Shown piece after piece: positions 1 to 9,514 of a stretch of 64,000 nt of DNA. A program made the translations under genes and the position numbers. The stretch spans positions 682,001 to 746,000 of the forward strand of contig CP053680.1 in the NCBI GenBank assembly GCA_019623805.1, read 5' to 3'. The notes below the pieces were generated by a model. It ran no database searches and was not told the origin of the DNA. It saw nothing but the letters and a program-made list of their open reading frames with translations. How positions within the stretch are numbered: position 1 is the stretch's first letter; each line of letters opens with the position of its first letter. The DNA comes from Gammaproteobacteria bacterium (ex Lamellibrachia satsuma) (GTDB taxonomy: Bacteria > Pseudomonadota > Gammaproteobacteria > Chromatiales > Chromatiaceae).

Positions 1-356
1 AACCGGGCAAGGGCGTTTTTGATCACCAGACCCATGCCGTCCAATCTGCCGGCCTGACGATCGAGTGTCGCCAGCGCCATGGCAGCGGGCATCAGTTCCA
101 ATCCATCGGTACCAGTCTTGTAGAGCAGTGTCGCTGGATCAACATCCTGTTTGTCCGCCACCGCCTTGAAGAGCGAGTAGACGCTCTCTTCGATGGAGTC
201 AGGGTCGTAACGAAAATAGCTGGTCAATGAACCGTGGGGATCAATATCGATCAGCAGGGTTCTGAGACCCCACTGTGACAACAGGCCACCGAGACCGACC
301 GTGGTGGTAGTCTTGCCCACCCCGCCTTTCTGATTGGCGATGGTCCAGATCTTCAT
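1..356 (-). CDS. ParA/Soj-type ATPase of the chemotaxis cluster (partial, 3' end outside window)
   Basis: The N-terminal 118 residues are visible. They begin MKIWTIANQKGGVGKTTTT, a deviant Walker A motif, followed by LLIDIDPHGSL, the Walker A' region of ParA ATPases. The start ATG overlaps the motD stop by 4 bp (ATGA), so the two genes are translationally coupled. In Pseudomonas and Vibrio a ParA homologue (ParC) sits at this position after cheB/motCD and before cheW; family knowledge says it places chemoreceptor arrays at the cell pole. The polar-array role is inferred from position. The C-terminal half lies beyond base 1. Confidence 0.9.
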   Translation of the reverse strand, partial: MKIWTIANQKGGVGKTTTTVGLGGLLSQWGLRTLLIDIDPHGSLTSYFRYDPDSIEESVYSLFKAVADKQDVDPATLLYKTGTDGLELMPAAMALATLDRQAGRLDGMGLVIKNALAR

Positions 357-1183
357 CGGCTACCATCAGGTAAGATAATGGTCCGATCCGGATCGCCGTT
401 CATGCCGAGGATAACCAGGCTCACCCGGCGGTTCTTCTGCCGACCGGCCTTGCTGCCATTGTCGGCAATCGGGCGATGTTCACCATATCCGATGGCTGCC
501 AGGCGTCCAGGGGCCACACCCATGCGGGCGATCAGATGCACGACACTGGCCGCGCGTGCTGCGGAAAGCTCCCAATTCGACGGATATTCAGGCGTATGGA
601 TCGGCTGGTTGTCCGTATAGCCTTCAATCTGCAGCTGATTTTTCAATGGTCGCAGAATGCTGCTGATATCCCGCAAAACCTTTACTGCGGCACGGGAGAG
701 TTTGGCACTGCCACTGGGGAAGAGCATCTTGTTCTTCATATCCACAATCACCCGTGTATCGCTGTGGGATACATCGACCAGATCCTTTTCGATGTAGGGT
801 TCGAGCATGTCACCAATGGTGGCCGCAAGATAGCTCAGACGCTGCGCCTCATCCACCGCGCTGTCCAGTGATCCATCATCATCGTAAGTGCCGGGACCGA
901 AACGTGTCTCCGTCTGGATCAGCGCGCTGCTGCCTTCGGCACCCGTGGGATCTCCGCTGGAGCGGCTGATCTCGCCGATCTGGATCGGGTCCTGGCTGCG
1001 GGACGGCTCCTGAAACGCATTGGTCAAGGTTTGGGACAATACCCGGTATTTGCCCTCATTGACTGAAGATATTGAGTACATCACGACAAAAAACGCAAAC
1101 AGCAGGGTGATAAAATCCGCATAGGAGACGACCCACCTTTCGTGGTTCTCCTGTTCTTCATGCCGTTTACGCCTGCGCGCCAT
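353..1183 (-). CDS. motD: Flagellar motor stator protein MotD (MotB/PomB family)
   Basis: The protein has 276 residues. One transmembrane helix near residues 18-40 carries the proton-binding aspartate in SYADFITLLFAFF. A plug/linker segment follows, and then a C-terminal OmpA-like peptidoglycan-binding domain (about residues 145-265) with GYTDNQPI and a NRRVSL end. It pairs with MotC, encoded 10 bp upstream, to form a stator unit that couples ion flow to rotation. The MotD name rather than MotB follows the cheB-motC-motD-parA order of Pseudomonas-type clusters. The MARRRKRHEEQ start is basic, as expected for the cytoplasmic end. Confidence 0.92.
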   Translation of the reverse strand: MARRRKRHEEQENHERWVVSYADFITLLFAFFVVMYSISSVNEGKYRVLSQTLTNAFQEPSRSQDPIQIGEISRSSGDPTGAEGSSALIQTETRFGPGTYDDDGSLDSAVDEAQRLSYLAATIGDMLEPYIEKDLVDVSHSDTRVIVDMKNKMLFPSGSAKLSRAAVKVLRDISSILRPLKNQLQIEGYTDNQPIHTPEYPSNWELSAARAASVVHLIARMGVAPGRLAAIGYGEHRPIADNGSKAGRQKNRRVSLVILGMNGDPDRTIILPDGSR

Positions 1184-1193
1184 TTTGCCCTCG

Positions 1194-1940
1194 TTATGAG
1201 AGAAAAGCCTTCAGCTTCATCTCAATATTGCGTGGATTTTCACCCTCGGCTATCGCTACAACTCCTTCGACCACCATTTCACGGTATTTCGTCATCCCCA
1301 GCGATTGGGTCTTCAGTTTTGCCGCTATCGGCAGTAGAAACAGATTTGCCAGTCCCACCCCGTAGATGGTGGCGACAAAAGCTGTGGCGATACCGCTGCC
1401 CAGCTTGGCGGGGTCTGCCAGATTTTGCATCACATGGATCAAACCCATAACCGCGCCGATGATACCGATAGTGGGCGAGTAGCCACCCATACCTTCATAA
1501 ACCTTGGCCGCCTGCAGATCGTAGTGCTCTGTGGCATCCACCTCCATCTCGAGGATATCCCGAATCACTTCAGGTTCACTGCCGTCCACCAGCAGTTGCA
1601 TGCCTTTACGCAGAAAGTCATCCGATTCCTTCTCGGATATGGTTTCCAGCCCGAGCAGACCCTCTTTGCGTGCGATATTGCTCCAGCTGACAAGTTTCTT
1701 GATGGTCGGGGACATGTTGATCCTGCCAGGCAGGAACACACGTCCTGACAATCTCAGCGCATGTAAAAAAACCGGTACAGGCGTCTGTAGAAGGATCGCA
1801 CCAACGGTACCGCCAATCACGATAATCATTGCTGGGCCGTTGACCAGCGAGTCGATGTGTCCGCCTTCAAGCCAATTTCCGCCCAACACCGCCATAAAGG
1901 CGATGATGATGCCGATAAAGCTGAGAAAGTCGACTCTCAT
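1194..1940 (-). CDS. motC: Flagellar motor stator protein MotC (MotA/PomA family)
   Basis: The protein has 248 residues with four predicted transmembrane segments. Two lie in the first 50 residues (LSFIGIIIAFMAVLGG and PAMIIVIGGTVGAILL). Two lie near residues 150-205, including the conserved YSPTIGIIGAVMGLIHVM segment. The loop between pairs is cytoplasmic and charged, as in MotA proteins that contact FliG. It is the proton-channel partner of MotD. The gene starts 5 bp after the cheB stop, so the two are co-transcribed. Confidence 0.92.
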   Translation of the reverse strand: MRVDFLSFIGIIIAFMAVLGGNWLEGGHIDSLVNGPAMIIVIGGTVGAILLQTPVPVFLHALRLSGRVFLPGRINMSPTIKKLVSWSNIARKEGLLGLETISEKESDDFLRKGMQLLVDGSEPEVIRDILEMEVDATEHYDLQAAKVYEGMGGYSPTIGIIGAVMGLIHVMQNLADPAKLGSGIATAFVATIYGVGLANLFLLPIAAKLKTQSLGMTKYREMVVEGVVAIAEGENPRNIEMKLKAFLS

Positions 1941-1945
1941 ATTCT

Positions 1946-3007
1946 CTACTGTTCTCTACCCAGATTTTCAAGCATGGTCCCGATCTCATCAAGCGAGACA
2001 ACACGGTCCACAAGACCCGCTTTTTCAACCGCCCGGGGCATGCCGTAAACCACACAGCTCGCTTCATCCTGGCTCCAGAGTTTGGCGCCTGTCGACTTCA
2101 ACTTGCGTGCCCCCTCCAAACCATCCGCGCCCATGCCCGTCAGAACTACGCCCAGTGCCTGCGCACCAAAAACTCTGGCCGCCGACTCAAGCAACTGATC
2201 CACGCTGGGATGGTAGATCTGTCCCCCATGCGCATCCTTGACCCTCACCATTGAACCCGAGACTCCCTTTTCCACTATCATCTGCCTGCCGCCTGGCGCC
2301 AACAGTACCCTGCCGGGACGTAGCGGATCACGATCCCTCGCCTCCTTCACTTCAATAGCGCAAACAGTATTGAGACGGTCAGCATAAGCCGAAGTGAATG
2401 CGGCGGGCATATGTACCGCAACCACCAACGGAATTGGGAAATTCCGTGGCAGTCGGGTCAAAATATTCTGCAGCGCCACAGGACCACCGGTTGATGCACC
2501 AATAGCAATCATGTCAACAGGGCCGGTCTCCTGCCTGTATCCAACCGGCAACCGGCTTGCCCCGAGTCTTGTGTTTGTTGCGGATTTTGGCGGCAGCCGC
2601 CCATGCCCTACAGCTCTCACCCGCTGTCGGAGTTGCTCTCCGAAAACCTCTGCGGATTCACCCGATTTCAAACCATCCGGCGTTTTTGGAAGAAAATCCA
2701 TCGCCCCGGATTCCAAAGCATCAAGCGTTTCCCGCGCCCCAGCCTTGGTGAGTGCCGAAAACATCAGGATACGGGTCGGGGATCTCGCCATGATGTGGCG
2801 AACTGCGGTAATGCCATCGAGTACCGGCATCTGCACATCCATGGTGATGACATCCGGATGTAGCTGTTGCGCCAGATTGACCGCCTCTTCGCCATTCATG
2901 GCGTAACCAGCTATCTCAAGATCCGGCGCAACCTCCAGCATCTCACCAATCCTGTGCCGATAAAATGCTGAATCATCGACGACTAAGACTTTCAGCCTGG
3001 CCTGCAT
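1946..3007 (-). CDS. cheB: Chemotaxis protein-glutamate methylesterase/deamidase CheB
   Basis: The protein has 353 residues. An N-terminal receiver domain (about 1-125) contains LVVDDSAFYRHRI and the phospho-acceptor aspartate in VITMDVQMPVLDG. A linker leads to a C-terminal methylesterase domain (about 160-350). The catalytic serine is in IAIGASTGGP, the histidine in VVAVHMPAAFTSAYADRL, and the aspartate in LTGMGADGLEGA. It removes methyl groups from chemoreceptors when phosphorylated by CheA. The gene lies between cheA and motC in one operon. Confidence 0.96.
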   Translation of the reverse strand: MQARLKVLVVDDSAFYRHRIGEMLEVAPDLEIAGYAMNGEEAVNLAQQLHPDVITMDVQMPVLDGITAVRHIMARSPTRILMFSALTKAGARETLDALESGAMDFLPKTPDGLKSGESAEVFGEQLRQRVRAVGHGRLPPKSATNTRLGASRLPVGYRQETGPVDMIAIGASTGGPVALQNILTRLPRNFPIPLVVAVHMPAAFTSAYADRLNTVCAIEVKEARDRDPLRPGRVLLAPGGRQMIVEKGVSGSMVRVKDAHGGQIYHPSVDQLLESAARVFGAQALGVVLTGMGADGLEGARKLKSTGAKLWSQDEASCVVYGMPRAVEKAGLVDRVVSLDEIGTMLENLGREQ

Positions 3008-3069
3008 TTCTCACCATCCATCTCTGAGAGACAGTTGTTTCCGAAACCATCTGCAGATCACTGGCCCGC

Positions 3070-5244
3070 TCAATATTTTCTGGCGTACTTGCGCATCAGC
3101 CCTGGGACATCCATGATCAGCGCGATTTTCCCATCGCCGGTTATCGTTGCACCGGCCATGCCTTCCAATCCCTGCAACATGGCACCCAGGGGCTTGATAA
3201 CCACCTCTTCCTGGCCAATCAGTTCATCCACCACCAGCCCCACCTGGATGTTGCCGACATTGACCACAACGACATGTCGACTACTTTTTTCCTCTTCCAC
3301 CATAGCGCTATTCTGCACCAACCACTGACTGAGATAGAAAAGCGGCAGCGCGCGTTCCCGTACCATGATCGTCAGTTGTCCATCCACCACATTGGTACGA
3401 TTGAGATCCAGATTGAAGATCTCCACCACACTGGCCAATGGCAGGGCAAATGGCTGCGTACCCAGCACGACCATCAGCGTGGGCAGGATCGCCAACGTAA
3501 GTGGCAGTTTGATGGTGATGGTGCTGCCTCGCCCTTTTTCTGAATCGATCTCTACCGAGCCGTTCATCTGCGAGATGCGCGTTTTCACCACATCCATACC
3601 GACACCGCGGCCAGAGACGTCGGAGATTTCGGTCTTGGTTGAAAAACCGGGCTGAAATATCAGGTTGTAGCACTCTTTGTCGTCGAGACGGGCGGCCGCC
3701 TCCTGATCCATCATGCCCTTCTCCACAGCTTTCTGCCGCAGCACATTGGGATCCATACCTTTTCCGTCGTCACTGATTGACAGCAGAATGTGGTCCCCTT
3801 CCTGGGCAGCGGTGAGCAACACGGTACCGCGCCGTGGCTTGCCGACTCTTTCACGCTCGTCCGGCATTTCAATACCATGGTCAACCGAATTTCTGACAAG
3901 ATGCACCAGCGGATCGGCAAGCGCCTCCACCAGGTTCTTGTCCAAATCGGTATCCTCACCCTCCATCTCCAGGTCGATCTCCTTCTTCATGGTACGGGCG
4001 AGGTCACGCACAACCCGGGGGAATCGGCCAAAGATCTTTTTGATCGGTTGCATGCGGGTCTTCATCACCGCCAGCTGCAGATCCGATGTCACCACATCGA
4101 GGTTGCCCACCGCGTTGCTGACATCTTCATCATTCATAGTCGCCTTGAGTGTCGCCAGGCGATTTCTCACCAGCACCAACTCACCCACCATATTCATGAT
4201 GTCATCGAGACGCTGCGTATCGACACGGACTGTCGTCTCTGCCGATTGCGGCTTGGCCGCTCCCTTGGGTGCAGGAGGGGATTTGGGTTTTGCCTTTTGC
4301 GGTGCCTGCACTGCCGGTGCCGTTTCCGGTTTGGGTTTTGGCTTGGCAACAGCGGCCGGTTGAGCCACCTCTGATTTCACCGCTTTTGTTGCGCCGGAAA
4401 ATTTCCCTTTTCCATGCAAGTCATCCAACAGCGCATCAAACTCATCTTCAGAGATCTCATCAGCGGAAGGTTCAACGCTGGCAGATTTCTGATCAGGTTC
4501 TTTGCCGGGTTCACTGGAAAACTTACCTTTTCCATGCAAATCATCCAGCAACGTCTCAAATTCGTCTTCGGAAATCTCATCTGAACCAACAGGGGATGTT
4601 TTTTCCGTCTCTTCTCCAGATTTGCTGGAAAATTTCCCCTTACCGTGCAGATCATCCAGTAAAGACTCAAACTCATCTTCGGTAATTTCATCACTGCCTG
4701 TTGTTGCTTCGGCGGTATCGGGGGTCTGAATTGCATCGAGCAACTCTTCAAACTCATTGTCGCTCAAGTCACCTTGATTCGATTGAGGCTCAGGGATTGG
4801 TTCTGCTTGTGCCACAGAAGGCACTTCAGCCGCGGGGGCTTCTTTCTCTTCCCCTTCGGGAACAGTAAAGGATTTCAGCCGGTTGATCAGTTCGGGATCG
4901 GCATTATCCGGCATCTCTCCGCCCCTGATCTCATCAAACATATCATTAACCACATCCACGACCTGTAGCACTACATCCATCAGGTCCGGTGTAATCTTGC
5001 GTTGTCCCTGCCGCAATATGTTGAATACGTCTTCTGACTTGTGGCAAATCTCTACCAATGAGTCGATAGCAAGAAACCCTGCGCCACCCTTGATGGTGTG
5101 GAATCCACGAAAGACGGCATTCAGCAGATCGTAATCATCGGTCTGCTGCTCGAGATCCACAAGTTGCTCTCCCAGCAGTTCGAGGATCTCTCCCGCTTCT
5201 ACCAGAAAATCCTGCAGTATCTCGTCATTGAGATCTATGCTCAT
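3070..5244 (-). CDS. cheA: Chemotaxis histidine kinase CheA with tandem linker repeats
   Basis: The protein has 724 residues. The P1 phosphotransfer domain has the phospho-histidine at about residue 49 (GFHTIKGGAGF). P3 dimerization, P4 ATPase (NSVDHGIE, DDGKGM, GRGVGMDVV) and P5 CheW-like domains occupy about residues 340-724. Residues 160-284 form an acidic linker with one degenerate and three nearly identical motifs of the form EDEFExLLDDLHGKGKF. The usual P2 CheY-binding domain is not evident. The gene belongs to the cheYZAB operon and phosphorylates CheY and CheB. In Vibrio-type systems the CheA linker can bind ParP; that parallel is only an idea here. Confidence 0.96.
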   Translation of the reverse strand: MSIDLNDEILQDFLVEAGEILELLGEQLVDLEQQTDDYDLLNAVFRGFHTIKGGAGFLAIDSLVEICHKSEDVFNILRQGQRKITPDLMDVVLQVVDVVNDMFDEIRGGEMPDNADPELINRLKSFTVPEGEEKEAPAAEVPSVAQAEPIPEPQSNQGDLSDNEFEELLDAIQTPDTAEATTGSDEITEDEFESLLDDLHGKGKFSSKSGEETEKTSPVGSDEISEDEFETLLDDLHGKGKFSSEPGKEPDQKSASVEPSADEISEDEFDALLDDLHGKGKFSGATKAVKSEVAQPAAVAKPKPKPETAPAVQAPQKAKPKSPPAPKGAAKPQSAETTVRVDTQRLDDIMNMVGELVLVRNRLATLKATMNDEDVSNAVGNLDVVTSDLQLAVMKTRMQPIKKIFGRFPRVVRDLARTMKKEIDLEMEGEDTDLDKNLVEALADPLVHLVRNSVDHGIEMPDERERVGKPRRGTVLLTAAQEGDHILLSISDDGKGMDPNVLRQKAVEKGMMDQEAAARLDDKECYNLIFQPGFSTKTEISDVSGRGVGMDVVKTRISQMNGSVEIDSEKGRGSTITIKLPLTLAILPTLMVVLGTQPFALPLASVVEIFNLDLNRTNVVDGQLTIMVRERALPLFYLSQWLVQNSAMVEEEKSSRHVVVVNVGNIQVGLVVDELIGQEEVVIKPLGAMLQGLEGMAGATITGDGKIALIMDVPGLMRKYARKY
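4393..4692 (-). repeat. Three tandem 39-40-codon repeats inside cheA
   Basis: This stretch encodes CheA residues 185-284. Three units each contain a DEI(S/T)EDEFExLLDDLHGKGKF core followed by a variable Ser/Lys/Glu-rich spacer. The DNA is also similar between units, so they probably arose by in-frame duplication. A fourth, weaker unit (LSDNEFEELLDAI) precedes them. Confidence 0.85.
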
Positions 5245-5323
5245 CTTTCTACCCCTGTCTCTATCCTTTGGTATAGATCTGATTCATTCATTACTTTCAT
5301 GTTTTCGGCAGAGAACGCAAAAA

Positions 5324-6058
5324 CTAAAATCCCAAACTCGACAAGAGATCATCCACATCATCCTGATTGGTCACTACATCGCCCTGTTCTACCCCAGGCA
5401 CTACCGGCCCTTCCAATACTGTCGGGTCGTTAATTTTATTGCTAACCTCCAGCTTGCCGCCGGTAATCCGAACCAGCTTGACCAGTTTTTCCTCAACATC
5501 GTGAACCAGATCGATCACTTTACGGATAATCTGTCCGGTAAGGTCCTGAAAATCCTGTGCCATCAATACATTCGAGAGGTTTTCATGCAGACTGTTGGAG
5601 TGGCTTTGCGTCTGTTGAAGAAATGCAGCCAATTCATCGCTGAGACCCCGGAAGTCATCCTTGGTCAACAGACGGGAACGAAATTTGTCCCACTCCGCCA
5701 ACAACTCACCCGCCTGTTTATCCAGCGCTTCCACCATCGGCAGGCTCTGTTCTACAGCCGTCAGCGTACGATCCGCAGACTGCTCCGTCATGGAGATGAC
5801 GTAGTTCAAACGCTCCTTTGCGTCAGGTATATCCACCTGAGTCATCTCGGAGACCCGCGAGTCGAGCAGAAAACCGTTGATCGCTTCATGCAACTCCCGG
5901 GTCAACCTGCCGACTTCCGTAAAGAGCTCGTTCTCTTTTATCTCGGCCAATTCACCGATGACACGGTCGGCATCCTCATTCTTACCAGCTTCCAGGTGTG
6001 CCACGAGAGCACGCGCCAATTCGAGGCGAATCTGGTCAGTCTCTGTCTGTTCCTGCAT
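5324..6058 (-). CDS. cheZ: CheY-P phosphatase CheZ
   Basis: The protein has 244 residues, mostly predicted long helices. The active-site region is MAQDFQDLTGQIIRKV (about residues 168-183), with the conserved Asp-x-x-Gln-x-x-Gly-Gln pattern. The extreme C-terminus DDVDDLLSSLGF is the CheY-binding peptide of the family. It dephosphorylates CheY-P and ends the tumble/reversal signal. The gene lies between cheY and cheA, as in other polar-flagellate gammaproteobacteria. Confidence 0.95.
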   Translation of the reverse strand: MQEQTETDQIRLELARALVAHLEAGKNEDADRVIGELAEIKENELFTEVGRLTRELHEAINGFLLDSRVSEMTQVDIPDAKERLNYVISMTEQSADRTLTAVEQSLPMVEALDKQAGELLAEWDKFRSRLLTKDDFRGLSDELAAFLQQTQSHSNSLHENLSNVLMAQDFQDLTGQIIRKVIDLVHDVEEKLVKLVRITGGKLEVSNKINDPTVLEGPVVPGVEQGDVVTNQDDVDDLLSSLGF

Positions 6059-6084
6059 TCGGGTTCTCCTGCCCCTGTAACCTG

Positions 6085-6471
6085 TCAGCCTTCGACACGC
6101 TCAAAGATCTTGCTTATCTTCTCTTCGAGTGTGCCTGCGGTGAATGGTTTTACCACGTAGCCGTTGACGCCGGCCTGGGCCGCTTCAATGATCTGCTCGC
6201 GTTTGGATTCAGCAGTCACCATCAGCACCGGCAATCCCGCCAGTTTTGCATCGGCACGTACCGCCCTAAGCAGGTCGATACCCGTCATACCCGGCATGTT
6301 CCAATCACTGACCAGAAAGTCGAAATTTCCAGTCTGCAACATGGGTAATGCAGTGGTTCCATCGTCCGCCTCCTGAGTATTGGTAAAACCCAGATCACGA
6401 AGCAGATTTTTGATGATGCGCCTCATGGTGGAAAAATCATCCACGATGAGAATTTTCATATTTTTGTCCAA
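6085..6471 (-). CDS. cheY: Chemotaxis response regulator CheY
   Basis: This is a single receiver domain of about 128 residues. It has the acidic pair in [13 protein letters not shown], the phospho-acceptor in [12 protein letters not shown], and Thr/Lys switch residues in VTAES and VVKPF. I chose the TTG start ([12 protein letters not shown]) because a GGAGG Shine-Dalgarno sequence lies about 5 bases upstream. The downstream ATG at 6459 would also give a functional protein. CheY-P binds the FliM/FliN switch encoded in the same block. Confidence 0.95.
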   Translation of the reverse strand: MDKNMKILIVDDFSTMRRIIKNLLRDLGFTNTQEADDGTTALPMLQTGNFDFLVSDWNMPGMTGIDLLRAVRADAKLAGLPVLMVTAESKREQIIEAAQAGVNGYVVKPFTAGTLEEKISKIFERVEG

Positions 6472-6529
6472 GGCAACCTCCAATCACTGTGCCGCCGTAC
6501 CAAATTGACGATTCCATCTGTCGCCATAC

Positions 6530-7273
6530 TTACTCTTCATCTGCCAGACTGAGCCATTCCGTCAGCCGCGAACGCAGCCTCAATGTCGCCTGACTGTGGA
6601 TCTGGCAGATCCGTGACTCACTGACACCCAGTACCAGCCCGATCTCACGCAGATTCAACTCATCGTCGTAGTACATCGCCACTACCAGTCTCTCCCGCTC
6701 GGGAAGACCAGCAATAGCATCCGCCAACGCCTGTTTGAAGGCATCCTTCTGCAAACCTTCGAAGGGTCCCTGCAGTGAATCCAGACTCCTCTCAGGGGCG
6801 ATTTCACCCACCGCACTCAACTCATCCAGACTAAAGATTCGACAACCTGATGCATCCTTCAGGATCTGGTGGTACTGCTGTACCGACATATCCAGTGCAT
6901 CGGCCACTTCCGAATCACGGGCATCCCGTCCCTCCTCGTTCTCGATGACGCGCATCGCATCAGCCACCATTCTGGCTTTGCGGTGCACTGAACGTGGCGT
7001 CCAGTCACTACGCCGGATCTCATCCAGCATGGAACCGCGGATGCGGATTCCCGCGTAGGTTTCAAAGCTGGCGCCCTGGGTGGGATCGTAGTTGCGACTC
7101 GCTTCCAGCAACCCCAGCATGCCCGCCTGAATCAGATCGTCAGCCTGCACATTGGGGGGCAGGCGATTCATCATGTGATAGGCAATACGCTTGACCAGCC
7201 CGGCGTGCCGGATCACCAGGTCATCATGTCCCTGTCTTTCCTCTATGGCGCTATATGTAGCCAAACCGTTCAC
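6530..7273 (-). CDS. fliA: RNA polymerase sigma factor FliA (sigma-28)
   Basis: The protein has 247 residues with sigma-70 family regions 2 (LPPNVQADDLIQAGMLGLLEA), 3 and 4 (LNLREIGLVLGVSESRICQIHSQA). It directs transcription of late flagellar and chemotaxis genes. The start is GTG and overlaps the fleN stop (GTGA). The position between fleN and cheY is the conserved one. I saw no clear sigma-28 promoter immediately upstream of cheY. Confidence 0.95.
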   Translation of the reverse strand: MNGLATYSAIEERQGHDDLVIRHAGLVKRIAYHMMNRLPPNVQADDLIQAGMLGLLEASRNYDPTQGASFETYAGIRIRGSMLDEIRRSDWTPRSVHRKARMVADAMRVIENEEGRDARDSEVADALDMSVQQYHQILKDASGCRIFSLDELSAVGEIAPERSLDSLQGPFEGLQKDAFKQALADAIAGLPERERLVVAMYYDDELNLREIGLVLGVSESRICQIHSQATLRLRSRLTEWLSLADEE

Positions 7274-8157
7274 CGTCCCATCTCCCCGTATTGACTTGAA
7301 AACTGGATCAAACGTTCAACGAAAAATTGCAGGTCGCCGCTCGCATTGGCGGGTACAGGCCAGTTATCGGCCTTCTTCGCTAAATTCTTGAATGCTTGAG
7401 CAACCCGAGAGCGGGGATAGGCTTCAACCACTGGTTTCTGCCCTTTTACCGCTTTGCGCAGTTGCTCATCGTAGGGGACGCTGCCCATGTAGCTGAGCAT
7501 TACGTCCAAATACCGGTCTGTTACCCGGCACATCTTGTTATAGAGGTCCCGCCCCTCCTGCACACTCTTAACCATGTTGGCGAGAATGCGGAAACGGCTG
7601 ACGCTATGTTCACGATTCAGCAGTTTGATGATGGCGTAGGCATCGGTTATCGATGCCGGCTCATCACAAACCACCACCACCACCTCCTGGGCTGCACGGC
7701 TGAAACTGACCACCAGATCGGAGATTCCAGCTGCGGTGTCGATCAGCAATACATCGACATCATTCGCAAGCTCACTGAAGGCATGGATCAGTCCCGCGTG
7801 TTCAGCCGGACTCAGCTCCGCCATCTGCTGCATGCCGGAAGCGCCGGGAACGACCTTCAATCCCTTCGGCCCCTCCACCAGAATCTCTTCCAGTGTGCGT
7901 TCACCATTGATGACATGGGAAAGGTTGTACTCGGCATGCAAACCCAACACCACGTCGATGTTGGCGAGCCCAAGATCGGCATCCAGCAGCATCACGCGCC
8001 GCCCCATACCCGCCATGGCCACGCCGAGATTCACCGAGACATTGGTCTTGCCGACGCCACCCTTTCCGCCGGTAACGGCAATCACCCGCACGGGATCCGG
8101 ATTCACCATGCGCCTTAATCCTGAGGCCTGATCTTCAATAATGTCAGACATGAGCAT
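7270..8157 (-). CDS. fleN: Flagellar number regulator FleN/FlhG (MinD-like ATPase)
   Basis: This MinD/ParA-type ATPase has about 295 residues. The deviant Walker A motif is GGKGGVGKTNVSVNLG, the A' region is MLLDADLGLANIDVVLG, and the Walker B region is VLLIDTAAGIS. In polar flagellates FleN antagonizes FleQ and limits flagellar number. I chose the ATG at 8157, which has an AGGTG Shine-Dalgarno; the ATG at 8151 is equally possible. Either start overlaps the 3' end of flhF, so the genes are translationally coupled. It also overlaps fliA by 4 bp. Confidence 0.93.
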   Translation of the reverse strand: MLMSDIIEDQASGLRRMVNPDPVRVIAVTGGKGGVGKTNVSVNLGVAMAGMGRRVMLLDADLGLANIDVVLGLHAEYNLSHVINGERTLEEILVEGPKGLKVVPGASGMQQMAELSPAEHAGLIHAFSELANDVDVLLIDTAAGISDLVVSFSRAAQEVVVVVCDEPASITDAYAIIKLLNREHSVSRFRILANMVKSVQEGRDLYNKMCRVTDRYLDVMLSYMGSVPYDEQLRKAVKGQKPVVEAYPRSRVAQAFKNLAKKADNWPVPANASGDLQFFVERLIQFSSQYGEMGR

Positions 8158-9454
8158 GTTCACCTGTGCCTCCAAACGCGAACGCCATATATCCCTCATC
8201 CGGGGATTCATCCGCCTCCTGAGCCATCTCCATCGCCCGGCTCACCAGACTGTGGGCTCTGGCAACATGCAGATCCTCAGGCACTCGTTGCCCATCGGTG
8301 ACAAAAGCCAGTGGCAGACCTGTATCGATCAAAGTACTGAAGACACCACCCAACGATGCCGCCTCATCCATCTTGGTCAGAATGCAACCTACTGGACGGG
8401 CGATGCTGAAGGCCCGAATCGCATGAGCGAGTGCCGAGCGCTGGGTAGCGGCTGATAACGTCAACAGGGTTCGTACAGGATGATTACCCGAGGTAATCAT
8501 CGAAAGCCGTTGGCTCAGCTGGATATCCTGCTGACTCATACCGGCGGTATCGATGAGTACCAGGCGTTTTTCCGAGAAGGCGCGCAGCGCGGCATCCAGC
8601 TCTTCCGCTGTCGAGGCGGTGCGAACCGGCACATCCAGAATGCGACCATAGTTGTGCAACTGCTCCTGGGCACCGATGCGATAGCTGTCCGTGGTAATCA
8701 ACGCCAACTGGCGGTTACCATGACGCAGGCAGAAACGGGCTGCCAGTTTGGCGATGGTGGTTGTCTTGCCGACCCCGGTCGGGCCGACCAGAGCCACTAC
8801 ACCACCCATGTCGAGGATATCCTCCTGGACCACAGGCAGTTCACTGATCAGGTGAAACAGCGCCTTGCGCCAGGCCTGATCCTCCGATTCCATATCCTCC
8901 ACCCGGCCGGCCAGATCACGGCACAGGTCCGCACCCAATCCCATTCCCATCAGACGACGAATCAATTCCTGGGTCTGGGGACGGCGTTGACCCATATCCC
9001 GCCAGGTCAATTCGGAGAGTTCGTTCTCCATCATGCGACGCAGCGCCTGCATCTCCTGTCGCATCTCCTGCAACACAGGGTCCTGGCTCCACTCCACCTG
9101 AGGCTGGGGCTGTGCCTGGGATGTCTGGTGGCGGGCGCGATCGATACTGACCGGTTCTGCAAGTTTTACCGGTTTTTCGGAAATATTGGGTTCACGGGCC
9201 GGTCTGACAGCTCTTTTTGGTTCTGCTGCCACAGGAGCTTGAGGCTCATTCTGACGGGGGATCTCCGTTACCCTGTCGGTCGCTGCATCATTGAAGGCCG
9301 CCACGTCGTAATCCATGGCCGCCACCAGTTCCACCCCCCCCTCCACACTCTTGTTGGAGAGGATGACTGCATCGGAACCCAATGTATCCCGCACCGATTT
9401 CAAAGCCTGACGCATATCAGGCGCAAAGAAACGTTTTATCTTCATTGTGGGCAA
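8144..9454 (-). CDS. flhF: Flagellar biosynthesis GTPase FlhF (SRP family)
   Basis: The protein has 436 residues. A basic N-terminal B domain (MKIKRFFAPDMRQALKSVRDTLG) is followed by a low-complexity linker and a C-terminal SRP-type NG GTPase domain. The P-loop is VGPTGVGKTTTIAKLAARF, and the G3 region is LIDTAGMSQQD. FlhF places the flagellum at the pole together with FleN. The gene lies between flhA and fleN and overlaps fleN. Confidence 0.95.
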   Translation of the reverse strand: MPTMKIKRFFAPDMRQALKSVRDTLGSDAVILSNKSVEGGVELVAAMDYDVAAFNDAATDRVTEIPRQNEPQAPVAAEPKRAVRPAREPNISEKPVKLAEPVSIDRARHQTSQAQPQPQVEWSQDPVLQEMRQEMQALRRMMENELSELTWRDMGQRRPQTQELIRRLMGMGLGADLCRDLAGRVEDMESEDQAWRKALFHLISELPVVQEDILDMGGVVALVGPTGVGKTTTIAKLAARFCLRHGNRQLALITTDSYRIGAQEQLHNYGRILDVPVRTASTAEELDAALRAFSEKRLVLIDTAGMSQQDIQLSQRLSMITSGNHPVRTLLTLSAATQRSALAHAIRAFSIARPVGCILTKMDEAASLGGVFSTLIDTGLPLAFVTDGQRVPEDLHVARAHSLVSRAMEMAQEADESPDEGYMAFAFGGTGEHAHV

Positions 9455-9514
9455 TCCCCCGCAGCAAACCGAGAAATTTTCGGATTACTTCCGGAATCGA
9501 AATCAATCTGCCAA

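Noticed and set aside
5228..6160. 310-codon plus-strand open frame over cheZ and the cheA start
   Set aside because: It runs antisense to cheZ, and its composition is that of a mirror frame of a real gene.
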